Shown: positions 47,108 through 58,039, numbered from the stretch's first letter. The stretch: DNA of 64,000 bases from Ailurus styani (GCA_002007465.1 LNAC01001208.1:69707-133706), one strand, 5' to 3'. Translations and numbers: made by a program. The notes: a model not told the origin generated them from the letters alone.

Positions 47108-47644
47108 AGGTACCAGAATGAGCACAACCATGAACCATGCCCCTTTCTTCACTAGATCTTTAGAAATTACAGAAAAGACATAAAACACATCTTTTATGCC
47201 TCTGTAAAATGTCACATATTGCTTTTGATGGACCTGAAAACATGAGGAATGCAAAAAAGCCAGTAAGGAGATGAGATCAGATTGAAAGTGAAGTTCATCA
47301 ATTAAAACACGTGCAGGTGAAGATTCTTTAGAAGATGAGACCAGTCCAGGGGTATCGCACAAGGGCTCCAGCAGAGCTTGGGGCTTGAGGTTGTCAGACA
47401 GAGAGAGAGGGGCCCTTGGGGTCTCCTGCCCAGGTAATTGATAAGGTATTGCTAGAGCAGCCAGATTGTTATCTTCATCAAGCAGCAGCAGGCCAGCAGG
47501 CAGGTGGGAACATCTATAATTGGGAAAGAGGACAGTGTACCAGGTAGATGCTGCTGTCAGGAATTGACAAACTACTGACAAATAACATCTCGATATGAAG
47601 TATTTCCCAAACACCTGCAGTATTTCCATCAAATTTGCGAACAA
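47063..47644 (-). other. 193-codon open frame of unknown nature
   Basis: The longest frame outside recognised repeats: it begins MFANLMEILQVFGKYFISRC, has a central stretch HLPAGLLLLDEDNNLAALAI, and ends in IVHH. Its last 15 codons run into the antisense of L1-6, so the end is not ancestral. I recognise no domain, signal peptide or repeat family. It has no obvious promoter or CpG context. Chance or a decayed repeat-encoded frame is most likely; an exon is possible but unsupported. Confidence 0.2.
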
Positions 47645-47689
47645 GACAAAGATAGCACAGCACTACTATTTTTAAACGTTATACTAGAG

Positions 47690-48510
47690 GCTGATGCAGT
47701 AAGAGTTAAAATGAGATATTTGGAGATGATATTACTGACAAGAATCAAAGAAAATTGAGTGACAAGGTAGTAGAACTCATTAGATTTCTATAAAGTGGTC
47801 TGATGTAAGCTCCACATAAAAAGTCAAAAGATTTCTTAAATATTAGCAATAATAAATTAGAATATGTAATACAACTGTAGTTCCATACCCACAACATTAG
47901 AAAATATCTAGTAATAAATATAACAACAAATGTGTAAAATCTACATGAAAAAAATTACAAATCTTCTTATGAAATGTCACTGATAAAGATCTGAGTAAGT
48001 GAAGAGCCATATTGTATTTCTATACTTTGTCAGTTCTCACTAAATTAATCCATAAAGCACAAAAAGATTTTTAAAAAGCATAAGAGGGAGTGCAATATAG
48101 ATTCTTGCCTTATCTGCTATAAAAATATATCATGATATATATCACATATGTTATATACAATAAATTAAAGGCCAAATGCACAAGTTATACCTATAAAAAT
48201 ATTAGAAGAAAATATAAGAGCATTTGTTAATAATCTTGGGATAGAGAAATTTTCTTAAGCAAGGCACAATGCAGGGGGGAACATAATTGATAGATTTTAA
48301 TAGATTACATCAAAATTAAAGCTTCTGTATAACAAATGATATCATAAAACCACTCAATTACAATTACAATTAGAAAATATTTGTAACATATGGCAGTTAA
48401 ATGATTAATATCCAGACTACATAAAGCACTCCAAAAAACAATCAGAAAAAAGATAAAACAGTGCTATATACAAATGAACGTGTCTGAGTCACAGAATTAT
48501 CATACACTTA
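47690..48510 (+). mobile_element. Old L1 ORF2/3' relic
   Basis: TTAGCAATAATAAATTAGAA, TCTACATGAAAAAAATTACA, GTCAGTTCTCACTAAATTAA, then ATCCAGACTACATAAAGC follow sense ORF2 sequence after the RT core. Heavily mutated. Confidence 0.65.
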
Positions 48511-48781
48511 GAAGTGCAGACAAAATATATTTTATTTTTTTTCTCTATGCTTGATCTTACCTCTTCTGTTGGGATCCCATGATTTTGTGCACTTTAGTAA
48601 ACTTAATGTGAACTAATAAATTAAGCAGTTTCTTTAGGTAGACACCAGTCTCATTTGGATAAGATGCCTTGGGTTTCTGACTTCTATCCCTCCTTCCTTG
48701 TGCACTAAGATGCATCTGAGTGTGTGGGCAAGTCTGTGGCTTGTGTGGCCTTATGATGATAAGAACAAGTAGAGGATTCAT

Positions 48782-48979
48782 GAGGTAGCTGGATGGCTCA
48801 GTCAGTTAAGTGTCTGACTCTTGATTTTAGCTCAGGTCATGATCTCAGGGTTGTCAGGCCCTGTGCTCAGCAGGGAGTCTGCTTGAGATTCTCTCTCTCC
48901 CTCTTCCTCTACCCCTCCTTCTGCACACATACTCTCTCTCAAATAAATAAATAAATCTTTTCTTTCTTTCTTTTTTTTA
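48782..48979 (+). mobile_element. CAN-SINE (older type), sense
   Basis: GAGGTAGCTGGATGGCTCAG, TCAGTTAAGTGTCTGACTCT, GCTCAGGTCATGATCTCAGG, (AAAT)n and a T-containing A-rich tail. Long perfect 21-bp TSD at 48761-48781 and 48980-49000 (starts AAGAACAAGTAG). The GTCTGACTCTTG variant marks an older subfamily. Confidence 0.95.
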
Positions 48980-49000
48980 AAGAACAAGTAGAGGATTCAT

Positions 49001-49386
49001 ATGTTGACTTCTGAATCCTCACTTATGTTGCTTGCCTTGGTTGTTGGATTGTGGCAATCCAGGTGTCACCTGTCCCATGCCCAAGTCTCTGATCTCCTTT
49101 GGCATCTGCAGCTGAAATTTGCATCAATGTCTTGGGTTCTGGTTTTTCTCCCAGCTGGGTGTCCATTCTGGCTGACCAGACCTCACTGCTGCCCTCACTA
49201 TGGTCCCCTTAAGGTCTACCTATGTCCCAAGTCATGTGGCCCATCCTACAGCTCTTTCCTATGAATGAACTACTTCCCCTCATCAGTGTCCTCCCTTTTT
49301 GGTATGCTCTCCAGCTGGCCACCCAGATTCCTTGGCACCTGAAAAGTCTACAAGAAACCCTGGGTTCCATCAGTGCCACATGGAAG
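49001..49386. other. No recognised feature
   Basis: No repeat recognised; frame 49001-49264 is not supported. Confidence 0.4.
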
Positions 49387-49590
49387 GTTGCCAGATAAAA
49401 TACAGGCTATCCAGTTAAATTTGAATTTCAGATGAAAACAAATAGTTTTTTAGTATAAGTATGTCCTAAATTTCGTCTGTCTCAAGTATTGCATGGTGCA
49501 TAGTAACACTAAAAAAGTATTCATTGTTTATCTGGAATTCAAATTTAACTGGGCAGTCTTTATTTTTATTTTCTAGATCTGTCAACACTA
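49387..49590. mobile_element. Palindromic MITE-like DNA element
   Basis: Left arm GTTGCCAGATAAAATACAGG, then CCAGTTAAATTTGAATTTCA. Right arm CTGGAATTCAAATTTAACTG, then CTAGATCTGTCAAC. The two arms are imperfect reverse complements around a central 40-bp loop near 49480-49500, so the whole can fold into one hairpin. Probably a non-autonomous DNA transposon; family not certain. A second, decayed copy is at 25476. Confidence 0.75.
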
Positions 49591-50561
49591 GTCATGTGGG
49601 AGCCAAAGGCTGCTTGGGAAGGTTTAACTCAAGTTCTTCCTTCTGCCTGGCACTTCTGCCACCTTGCACACTGGGTTGAGTTGGTTGTGCCCACCCCTGC
49701 TGCGGCTAGGGGGAGTGTGAGACCACCTCCTTCCACAACCTGGAAGGGAAGGGGGTTGGAGTTCTCCTGCCTTTTGCTTTCCCCCCAATTTATACACACA
49801 TCTCTACTCCTTCAACCCAGAGCAGTGAACTAGAACAAATGGCTCTTGGCAAGCTACTGGCCTCTCCTTTGATCTCTTCCAGGTCTGCACCCTATTTTCT
49901 TAAGGCCTCCAGGCTTTTGATAAGTTAAAGGAGAGAGATAAAGGAATTGAGAAAATCGCTTTCTCTCTGCCCACAGCCTGGGTTTAGAGCCCCTTATATT
50001 GTTGTGAACTGCAACCTTATTTTGAATATCAGAATGTGAATATTAATTCTTGGTATCACTGCTGCAGATAATTCTAAAATCCCTCCCTGGAGTCCCCAGC
50101 CCCAAATACAATTGAATTCCTCATGCTCACTAGGGAAAGTCCACTAAGGTGTAATTTTCAAAAAGTTAGAAATATGACTCATATATATATAAAATGAACA
50201 TATGCCAAAGGTTTTATTTAACTCATTAATTCTTAAAGGAGTCAGTCAGTTGCTAAAACAGGTTCAAATCAGCATTTGAGTTACAGAAAGTTATATCCTC
50301 TCTGGGACAAAATCCATTTCTATTGCTATGGACAGGAACCATTTACATTGCTACTACTTGTTTTCAGTTTCACTGCTACCCTTACAGGTGTGTAAAATAG
50401 CCTAGCCAAGAGAAAGTTAGCCAGAGGCACACCCCTCTATGGAATTAGATAACCCATGGAGGGTTCCCTTGGCCATGTCCAGGTTGCCACTGACAGGATA
50501 CCCAGGGATCTCTTGCTCATTCCCAAATCTTGGGCAGGTTTTCCTTTAAAAAGTATAATAT
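49591..50561. other. No recognised feature
   Basis: No repeat, RNA or gene recognised. Confidence 0.4.
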
Positions 50562-50665
50562 TTTCTTGAGCACTGGGTGTTATATGCAACTAGTGAATCA
50601 TGGAACACATCAAAAACTAAATGGTGTACTATATGTTGGCTAACTGAACATAATAAAATTTTTTT
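50562..50665 (+). mobile_element. L1 3' tail fragment
   Basis: TTGAGCACTGGGTGTTATAT, CTATATGTTGGCTAACTGAA, then an A/T tail: only the final 100 bases of a carnivoran L1. Confidence 0.85.
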
Positions 50666-50725
50666 AGCCTGTTAAAATACTAGAAGATAAGTTGAAAGAA
50701 GAGGAAATATGAATGACCAATTAAT

Positions 50726-50921
50726 TTTTTAAAGATTTTATTTATTTATTTGACAGAGAGAGAGGCAGAGAAGCAAGTAGGCAGAGAAGCAGGCAGAGGG
50801 AGAAGGGGAAGCAAGCTCCCTGCTGAGCAGAGAGCCTGATGCAGGGCTCAATCCCAGGACCCTGAGATCATGACGTGAGCCGAAGGCAGAGACTTAACCC
50901 ACTGAGCCACCTAGGTGCCCC
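50726..50921 (-). mobile_element. CAN-SINE (mustelid type), antisense
   Basis: T-rich tail, GAGAGAGGCAGAGAAGC, CTCCCTGCTGAGCAGAGAGC, terminal GAGCCACCTAGGTGCCCC. TSD TGAATGACCAATTAAT at 50710-50725 and 50922-50937. Confidence 0.95.
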
Positions 50922-50939
50922 TGAATGACCAATTAATAT

Positions 50940-51215
50940 AAGACTCTTGTATTATGCTCAATCTCACCAGCATATACATGGGAAATCCATAATAAAACAA
51001 CATAAGAATATTCATCAGTTAATATCCAAGGTGGAGAAGAGAAGATTCCCATGCATTGATGTTGGAAGTATAAACTGGTTGCATTTTTTTTGAGTACAGT
51101 TTGGAACTGTCTACTGAAATTTTAAATGCATGGGTATTTAACCCACCAATTTCACATGTAGGTATATTTTCTAGAGAGACATTTGCAAACATGCAGATGC
51201 ACAATCATGATAGCA
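50940..51215 (+). mobile_element. Old L1 ORF2 relic
   Basis: CAGTTAATATCCAAGGTGGA, TTGATGTTGGAAGTATAAAC, and AGTTTGGAACTGTCTACTG resemble sense ORF2 C-terminal text, strongly decayed. Confidence 0.55.
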
Positions 51216-51224
51216 CCATTGGTT

Positions 51225-51390
51225 CATCTACCAAGTGTTCACAAAGTGCTTACTGTATGGGAAGCTCAGAGATGTTTAAGATAAATCAGTGAGTAAGCCA
51301 GGCAAAGATCCCTGCCCTGGTGGAACTTGTATTCTCATGGGGGTAGACAGGCAGTAAACAATTAATATAAGGAATATGTAAATTCCCTAG
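51225..51390. mobile_element. Ancient mammalian repeat (MIR/L2-like)
   Basis: AAAGTGCTTACTGTATGGGA, then CCTGCCCTGGTGGAACTTGT and GACAGGCAGTAAACAATTAA: the frequent 'transmitted-size' pattern of an ancient repeat. Exact family unsure. Confidence 0.5.
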
Positions 51391-51424
51391 TATTTCAGAA
51401 GATAATAAATATAAGGGAGTATAA

Positions 51425-51905
51425 GGAGGAAAAAGTTTTCCTCGATCTTCTTAGGGTCCCTGGCTTGGTCTGAAGATTAAACTGACAAAGATTAACAGGA
51501 GAAAAGCATACACAATTATTTAAAGTAAGTTTTATGTGACATGGGAACCTTAGTTAGGAAATGAAAACCTGAAGAAATAGACCTGTGAATTTTTATGCTA
51601 GGTTTGAAGAAGAGTGGACAGTCATGGAGGAATATGGTAGGTTAAGGAATAGGAGCTAAGCATAGTAAACTGGGGGAAACTTATTGCTAAATTCAGATGC
51701 TTCTTGCTATCCCTTTTTCTTTGGAGGTAAGAATGCTCTTTTCTCTGGGTATAGGGAGGGTACCTCTTGTGTTCCAGGAGAGAAGGGTTGGGAGAAGGTC
51801 AGAATGAACTTCCTGCTCCTACCATTTTCTCAAACTCCTTCATCTTAACATATTCAAGATGCAAAGGTGCCTTATTCTGGGGTAGTGTGTCCTGAACTCT
51901 ATTGG
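51425..51905 (-). mobile_element. Solo LTR, same family as 43937 (copy B), antisense
   Basis: Minus strand: GAGTTCAGGACACACTACCC, TAAGGCACCTTTGCATCTTG, AAGGAGTTTGAGAAAATGGT, CTTTTCTCCTGTTAATCTTT, AGCCAGGGACCCTAAG. Same order of blocks as copy A. No internal region. Its flanks do not show a clear TSD. Confidence 0.65.
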
Positions 51906-53214
51906 GAGAATCAGAATTACTTGGGGGGTGGGGTGAGAGTGGGAAACAGGTTTCAAAATTAAATAAAAGTGGCTGGGGTGGGTATCACTGAGGTGAGATC
52001 TGGGAAAGCCTTGCAGTTTAAGGAAGGAGTCATGCACATATCCTGGGGAAAAGCAAGTGCAAATACCCTGAGCTGAGAGTGGGCTTGGCGTGTCTAATAG
52101 CAAGGAAGCCCATGTACTTGGATCAAGGTGGATGCAGGCAGGGCATTTCTTGTTCCATTAAAAAAATAGCATTTATTTTAAGAAGCTAAAAATAAACTTA
52201 AAAATATTTGATAGCTACAGTCATTGACTTTCTCAAGCTCTACATGATAATGCTTCCATCTCACTTTTTTGAACATAAAAAGCAATTTGTTGTACTGATG
52301 TATGACAAAATTTTAAAGGTTCCAAAAAGTATAAAGTAAAGTACCACTCAGAGATAATCATTATTCACATTTTAGTGTATTTACTTCCTACCACCCCCTC
52401 ATACATAAGCTGTTAAAGAAAAAAGTTATTCTGACACTTTTTTAAAATGGTAAAGAAGACGACTCAGGTAATCCTGGGATTGTTGTAATGGGTAACAAGA
52501 CTGTTGCCATAACAGACAGAGATGAGGCTCAACTCTGAATACAGCAAGAATAGGTGGTGGTTTATCACCAATGAGCAGAATGTGAGGGGTCAGTGGGTGG
52601 AAAATTACCCAGAGGAGAAGTCAAGGGGGCGGGGGATTCTTACTGAAGACAGGCCAGGGTGATCCCATATGATGATTCTTGCTAAGACTAGGCCATGGAG
52701 GCCCAGGGAAGGAGAGGGTTCAATGCTGAGGCATAATTGAGAAGTGGGCTCAGAGGAACGTGACTGGAGTTTGGTCAAGGAGAGCCTTTGTCAGTGCAAT
52801 GGGGACAAATGTTATATTTATTGAGGAAAGACCCTACCCCTTCTTTTCATTTGTTGCCACATGAGCCCTCCCCAGCAGAATGGGAAAGCAGAGAAATGAA
52901 AGAACAAGGATAGTAGAATCTGAGTAAGCCACTGGCCTTGAAGGTAAAGTAAGCGGAACAGAAGACAAACTCTGCTTGCCCTAAGGGAAGAGGGGAAGGT
53001 TGTGTTAGAGAAAAAGGATGGGAGCCTGGATATTATATACAATTTTCTCCTAATACCTCTTGATAAAAAGTGAAACCATAACATTAGGTATTGGGATTAG
53101 TATTTACGGTTCCCCAGGGAAGCACTGATTTTGACAGATAATCAAGTAGGGAGCTCCTAATTAGCACCTAGTGAAGCTAGCCCTGACTGTTAAGATGCAA
53201 GATCAACTTTGTGC
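51906..53214. other. Unrecognised; possible diverged LTR-like stretch at 52430-53110
   Basis: 52030-52140 contains AGCAAGTGCAAATACCCTGA, typical of an old mammalian repeat. 52430-53110 (GTGATCCCATATGATGATTC, TTCTTGCTAAGACTAGGCC) may be an old LTR but has no distinctive end. No gene. Confidence 0.35.
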
Positions 53215-53345
53215 TGTGAGGCAAGCAGCTCTGTCTAATTTGCTCTTCAGGTACCAATCTGTTGTGTAACCCTGAATAAGTCATTCAACTTGCCCAAGGC
53301 TTTACTTTCCTTATCAGTGGGTAAACTGAATGAGTGGAATCGGTC
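53215..53345 (+). mobile_element. MIR fragment
   Basis: GTAACCCTGAATAAGTCATT, CTTTCCTTATCAGTGGGTAA: diverged MIR core. Confidence 0.65.
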
Positions 53346-54437
53346 CATTTGTAAGCACCTATGAGTCTATAAAATTAAGGTTGTTGTGAAATGAGATCTC
53401 TGCTTTCCCCTTGTCTTGGGCAGCCTCACCCCATTTCACTTTGGCAAATGTATGTACCTTCTTATCCCTTGAAAATTGTGGCTGGCTCTTTGGCATCTGT
53501 TTGTTCCTGTGGTCTCTCTGGAAGTGTCCTTCCTGTTGCCTCATTGCACCAACCTCAGGGTTCTCAGTAAGAGCAGACTAGTGGTTACCAGGATGTGCCA
53601 TGGTGGTCAGAATATTGAGTCTGGACTAGGGTGAACCTGAGGGAAAGGATTTTTTAATGAGTTTGTGTGGGCAGTGAGATGATCCATGTGATGGTAGAAA
53701 AAGCTTAATGGAGATGCTTCCTCCTTTCTCTTCTTCCATCTACCCTCTCCTCCAGCCCTGTTGCCTACCAGAATTGAGCTACTTAATTATCATTGCTGAT
53801 AAAGATTAATTGTAATCATGTAGCTTGTGAATGAGTAAAAAGAGAAATTGCATGTGAGTCACCCAGGGTCTTCTTCCAAACCTTGCTGCAAACTAAGCTC
53901 TTTTTTTTTTTATGACTTCCATGCTTTGCAGGGACTCTAATTTTCCCCCACTGGTGACCATTATGGTGCTTTATATAGAACAGTGAAACAACATGGCACA
54001 TTAATCTTTGAGAATGACACAGTCAGACAGTGCCTTCATAAGCAGCAGGCTCTGATGCAAACATGAGCAAATGAGACACAACTTTAGCTTACCTGCAACA
54101 CTATTGCTCTGCATAGCTTTCCCCCCTGTGGCCCACACAACACTTTTGAAACATCATGGACAATGCCAGCTTTGTCCCTAACTCCTGGAGAGAGGGACTG
54201 TCACAAATGGCCAGTTTAGAGCTGGATGTGGGCATTTGACCTATACTCACAGGCCCTTCTGCTGCCTCCTGCTCTGGGCAACCATCTCTCTCCTGGATTA
54301 TTGCAATAGCTCTGTGACTGGGCTCCCTGTTTCTACAGCTGCCCCCACAGTGTACTTTCAAATTAGCAGCTAGAGGGATCCTTTGACAATGTAAGTTTGA
54401 TCATGTCACTGCTCCCTCCTCAAAGCCTACCCAGGCT
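53346..54437. other. No recognised feature
   Basis: No repeat or gene. The minus-strand frames 53359-53544, 53816-54001 and 54101-54361 lack domains. Confidence 0.4.
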
Positions 54438-54451
54438 CCCCATCCCATTCT

Positions 54452-55077
54452 TTTTTTTAAATTTAATTTAATTTTATTCAGTGATCCAAGATTCATCATT
54501 TATGAACCACACCCAGTGCTCCATGCAATAGGTGCCCTCTTTAATACCCACCACCAGGCTCACCCATCCCTCCTCCCCTCTCCCCTCCATAACCCTCAGT
54601 TTGTTTCTCAGAGTCCGCAGTCTCTCATGGTTCATCTCCCCTTCCTATTTACCCCAATTCACTTGTCCTTCCCTTCCCCTATTACTGGGTTCCCTGAGGG
54701 GGTGGAAAAAGAGAGAAGACTCGAAGAGGTGGTTGATCAAGTACTGGATGAAAATTTCCCTAATCTGGGGAATGGAACAACTGTTCGTGTCCTAGAGGCA
54801 GAGAGGATACCCCGCCAAGATCAATGAGTCTAGAAAGACCCCCAGACACTTAATTGTGAGATTCATGAATCATAAATTCAGACAGGAGTTCTTAAGGGCA
54901 GCTAGGGAGAAGAGATCCCTTACATATAGAGGAAGGACCATCAGAATAACGTCGGACCTGTCCACAGAAACCTGGCAAGCCAGAAAGGGCTGGCAAGACA
55001 TATTCAGGTCACTAAATGAGAAGAACATGAACCCAAGAATACTTTGTCCAGACACTTTGGAAAACAGTGTGGAGATT
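54452..55077 (-). mobile_element. Rearranged L1 (L1-10): 3' end joined to inverted ORF1
   Basis: 54452-54675 is the antisense L1 3' end (CACACCCAGTGCTCCATGCA). From about 54680 the sequence flips to sense ORF1: GFPEGVEKERRLEEVVDQVL, NHKFRQEFLRAAREKRSLTY, DLSTETWQARKGWQDIFRSL. From about 55050 it reads a short sense ORF2 piece, CTTTGGAAAACAGTGTGGAG. A single 14-bp TSD CCCCATCCCATTCT (54438-54451, 55078-55091) encloses all of it, so this is one insertion event. See findings. Confidence 0.85.
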
Positions 55078-55382
55078 CCCCATCCCATTCTGAGTAAAAG
55101 ACAGCCCTTACGATGCCCCAGATACTTCTCTGCCCCCCTTTCCGGGCTCCTTCTGTCTGGAAGAGTCTTTACACTGGCTGTTCCCTCTGTCAGGAATTGT
55201 CTTTCCCTCTTCTCCTTCAGTTGTTTCAGTGAGGTCTTTTCTGCTTTAAAGAGACAAATTTATCTCCCACACTTCTCTTCCTCTTCCCTGACACTTATCA
55301 ACATCTCACACGCCATTTTTAAATTTAAGGCAAACAATTCACTGATTATTTTCAAAACTGCCCATTTTACATACTATAATAA

Positions 55383-55384
<2 letters not shown>

Positions 55385-55432
<48 letters not shown>

Positions 55433-55444
55433 ATCTATCTATCT
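55385..55444 (+). repeat. (TATC)n microsatellite
   Basis: About fifteen TATC units with one interruption near the end. The frame reading LSIYLSIYLSIY here is an artefact of it. Confidence 0.97.
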
Positions 55445-55454
55445 CTCTGTTTCA

Positions 55455-55896
55455 CAGTTGACTATTGAACAACATGGAGTTTAGGGGCACCAAACTGCTA
55501 TGTAGTTGAACATCTGCCTATAAGTTTTGACTCCCCCCAAAACTTAACTACTAATAATCTATTGACCAGAAGATTTACCAATCATGTAAATAGTTGATTA
55601 ACACATATTTTGTATGTTGTATGTATTGTATACTGTATTCTTAGAATAAAGTCAGCTAGAGAAAAGAAAATGTTATTAAGAAAACCAGGAGGACATATAC
55701 TAAATCATTATGCTTTATATCTAAAACTAATACACTGTTACATGTTAATTATATTTCAATAAAATAAATGAATATCTTAAAAAATCATAAGGAAGAGAAA
55801 GTACATTTACAGTACTGTATCCTATTTATTGGAAAAAATCCACATATAAGTGGGCCCATGCAGTTCAAACCTGTGTTGTTCAAACCTGTGTTGTTC
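55455..55896 (+). mobile_element. Tigger-type non-autonomous DNA transposon
   Basis: Left end CAGTTGACTATTGAACAACA, body ACTCCCCCCAAAACTTAACT, ACACATATTTTGTATGTTGT, right end TTCAAACCTGTGTTGTTC, an imperfect inverted terminal repeat. Matches a MER/Tigger-like element I know by its CAGTTGACCCTTGAACAAC ends. The right end carries an 18-bp tandem doubling of TTCAAACCTGTGTTG. An L1 tail is inserted at 55681-55780. No transposase. Confidence 0.8.
55681..55780 (+). mobile_element. L1 3' tail inserted in Tigger element
   Basis: ATTATGCTTTATATCTAAAA, TGTTACATGTTAATTATATT, CAATAAAATAAATG: an old L1 3' end. The host text GTTATTAAGAAAA resumes after it as TTAAAAAATCATAAGG. Confidence 0.75.
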
Positions 55897-55996
55897 CTTA
55901 CTACTATTATTATTTACTGTTTATCTCCCCCAAGTGAAATAAGCTTCATGAAGTTGGGGCTTTTTGTCTGTTTTGTTCCCTGTTCTTGGGATTATA

Positions 55997-56360
55997 CAGT
56001 GCTTCACAAATTTTAACATGCCCAGGAATCACCTGAGGATCTTTATAAAATGTAGATTCTAATTTGGTAGCTTTGGGATGGGACCTAAGAATCTGCATCC
56101 CTAATAAGCTCAGGTTGCCCATATCTGGAATAACCAGGCTGGCATCCATGTAGATTCCCACCTATAGGCAGGGCCATCAGTTGTTTTCTTTCCAAAGCCA
56201 AGTTCAAGCTCCCAGGGCTGGGTTGATGGTATCAGAATCACATGGGAGATCTTTCAGCTAGATTCCTGGGTGCCTACCTCAGAGGCTGTGATTGAGTAGG
56301 TCAGAAGTAGGGCCTTGGAATCTTTTTTATAAGGCTCTCCAGGTGACTGGAAAGTACAGC
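55997..56360 (+). mobile_element. Two MER5-type hAT fragments
   Basis: 56005-56140: CCCAGGAATCACCTGAGGAT, then GGGACCTAAGAATCTGCATC. 56225-56360: TATCAGAATCACATGGGAGA, TGATTGAGTAGGTCAGAAGT, CTCTCCAGGTGACTGG. Both follow the MER5 consensus in the same orientation, separated by about 80 bp. Confidence 0.7.
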
Positions 56361-56866
56361 CAGGATGGGTTCCCACTGATATAGAGAAATGAAGAACCTC
56401 TTGCATGTACAGATGTGATTCTGATTTTGCCAAATTGTCATCTAGTGAATACAGAATGAAAATTGATGTCTTGATTAAAAATAAAAAAATTCTTTTTCTT
56501 CATTTGCATCATTTGGTTGGCCTCCAAAAGAATCTAATGATTTCAACCAAGAAAAAAGGAAAATGTGTATAATCAACTCCAAATATACCCATTCATCCCT
56601 TTAAAATTCTATTTAGTATTATGAAAATAACACAACTACATGGTAAATAGTTCAAACAATAAAAAGGTATGCTTTGAAAAGCAAGCTCTTCCATCCTGAT
56701 TTCTTGTCTCATTCCTTGGGGGAAATTATTGTTGACTGTTTCTTGTGAATATTTATAGATAGTTTCTAGACACACACAGAGACACTTTTTTTTTCTTGTT
56801 AAGAAAGGGGAAAGCACTTTGTGCCAGGCTTTTCCTTATCACTGTGTATCTTAGTTGGGCACATAT
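56361..56866. other. No recognised feature
   Basis: AT-rich, no repeat recognised; the frame 56593-56817 is unsupported. Confidence 0.4.
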
Positions 56867-56888
56867 GCCATTGTATTTTCTTTTTTTT

Positions 56889-57322
56889 TATTTTATTTTT
56901 ATTCTTTGCCCAAGGGGTACAGGTCTGTGAATCATCAGGCTTACATCTTTCACAGCACTCACCAAAGCACAAACCCTCCCCAATGTCCATAACCCATCCA
57001 CCCTATCCCTACCCTCCCACCCCCCAGTAACCCTCAGTTTGTTTTGTGAGATCAGGAGTCTCTTGTGGTTTGTCTCCTTCCCCATCCCATCTTGTTTCAT
57101 TATTTTTCCCTCCCTACCCCCCACAACCCCCCACCCTGTCCCTCAAGTTCCTCATATCAGAGAGATCATATGATAATTGTCTTTCTCTGATTGACTTATT
57201 TCGCTCAGCTTAATACCCTTCAGTTCCATTCATGTCATTGCAAACAGCAAGATTTCGTTTCTTTTGATAGCTGCATAGTATTCCATTGTATATAGTTGAA
57301 AATGGAGCTACCCTATGACCCA
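56889..57322 (-). mobile_element. Young L1 3' end with inverted 5' tip (L1-7)
   Basis: 56889-57292 is antisense 3'UTR and ORF2 end (TTTGCCCAAGGGGTACAGGT, CAATGTCCATAACCCATCCA). 57293-57322 reads sense ORF2, GTTGAAAATGGAGCTACCCT, the mark of twin priming. TSD GTATTTTCTTTTTTTT at about 56873-56888 and 57323-57338. It sits in the T tail of the SINE at 57339-57554. Confidence 0.88.
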
Positions 57323-57338
57323 GTATTTTCTTTTTTTT

Positions 57339-57554
57339 AAATTTTTAAAATTTTTATTTATATTTATTTATTTACTTATTTAACAGACACAGAGAGAGAG
57401 AGACCACAAGTAGGCAGAGAGGCAGGCAGAGGGAGAGGAGGAAGCAGGCTCCCTGCTGAGCAGGGATCCCGATGTGGGCTTCGATCCCAGGACCCTGAGA
57501 TCATGACCTGAGCTGAAGGCAGAGGCTTTAACCCACTGAGCCATCCAGGTGCCC
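57339..57554 (-). mobile_element. CAN-SINE (mustelid type) whose tail hosts L1-7
   Basis: Antisense SINE body: GACACAGAGAGAGAGAGACC, CTCCCTGCTGAGCAGGGATC, terminal GAGCCATCCAGGTGCCC. Its own TSD GCCATTGTATTTTC lies at 56867-56880, left of L1-7, and at 57555-57568, so the SINE came first. Confidence 0.92.
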
Positions 57555-57569
57555 GCCATTGTATTTTCT

Positions 57570-57975
57570 AAGATGGCCACAACTCTAGGTTGTCCCTGAT
57601 TCACTGCCTACTGAGATGTGGGATTTATGATTCTTTCCTTGGAATCTGGGTTGGCTTGTGACTATTTGAGAGTGACACTATGTCACTCTTAAGGCCAGAT
57701 CATTAAAAGTGGTACAACTTGTACCTGGTCCTTTGGTATGCTAACACATTGCAGCCCAATCACCAAGAAAGACCACATGGAAAAGTCATGTTTAGGTTTT
57801 CTGGCCAACAACCCTAGGCCTACTCTGAGCCAAGAGCTAGCATCACCTTCCAGAAATGTGTGGGAGTGAGTGTCAGATGATTCTAGCCCCCAGCCTCAGG
57901 CCATGCCAGCACAGAGCAGAGAGGAACTGCAAAAAAATTGGACATGGCATTTCCTGATCCTATTTAAGGGTGACA
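57570..57975 (+). mobile_element. MLT1/MaLR-like LTR, diverged
   Basis: TTGGAATCTGGGTTGGCTTG, TGTCACTCTTAAGGCCAGAT, CTAGCCCCCAGCCTCAGGCC: the MaLR-like pattern also seen at 8345. Confidence 0.5.
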
Positions 57976-58039
57976 CGGGAGGAGTTTTAGGAGGTTGCTC
58001 TAACCTGAGTGACATTTGTGAGTGACCTTGAGTCAGTCA

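Noticed and set aside
43937..51905. Provirus bounded by two LTRs
   Set aside because: The LTRs are in opposite orientation and nothing between them resembles gag, pol or env.
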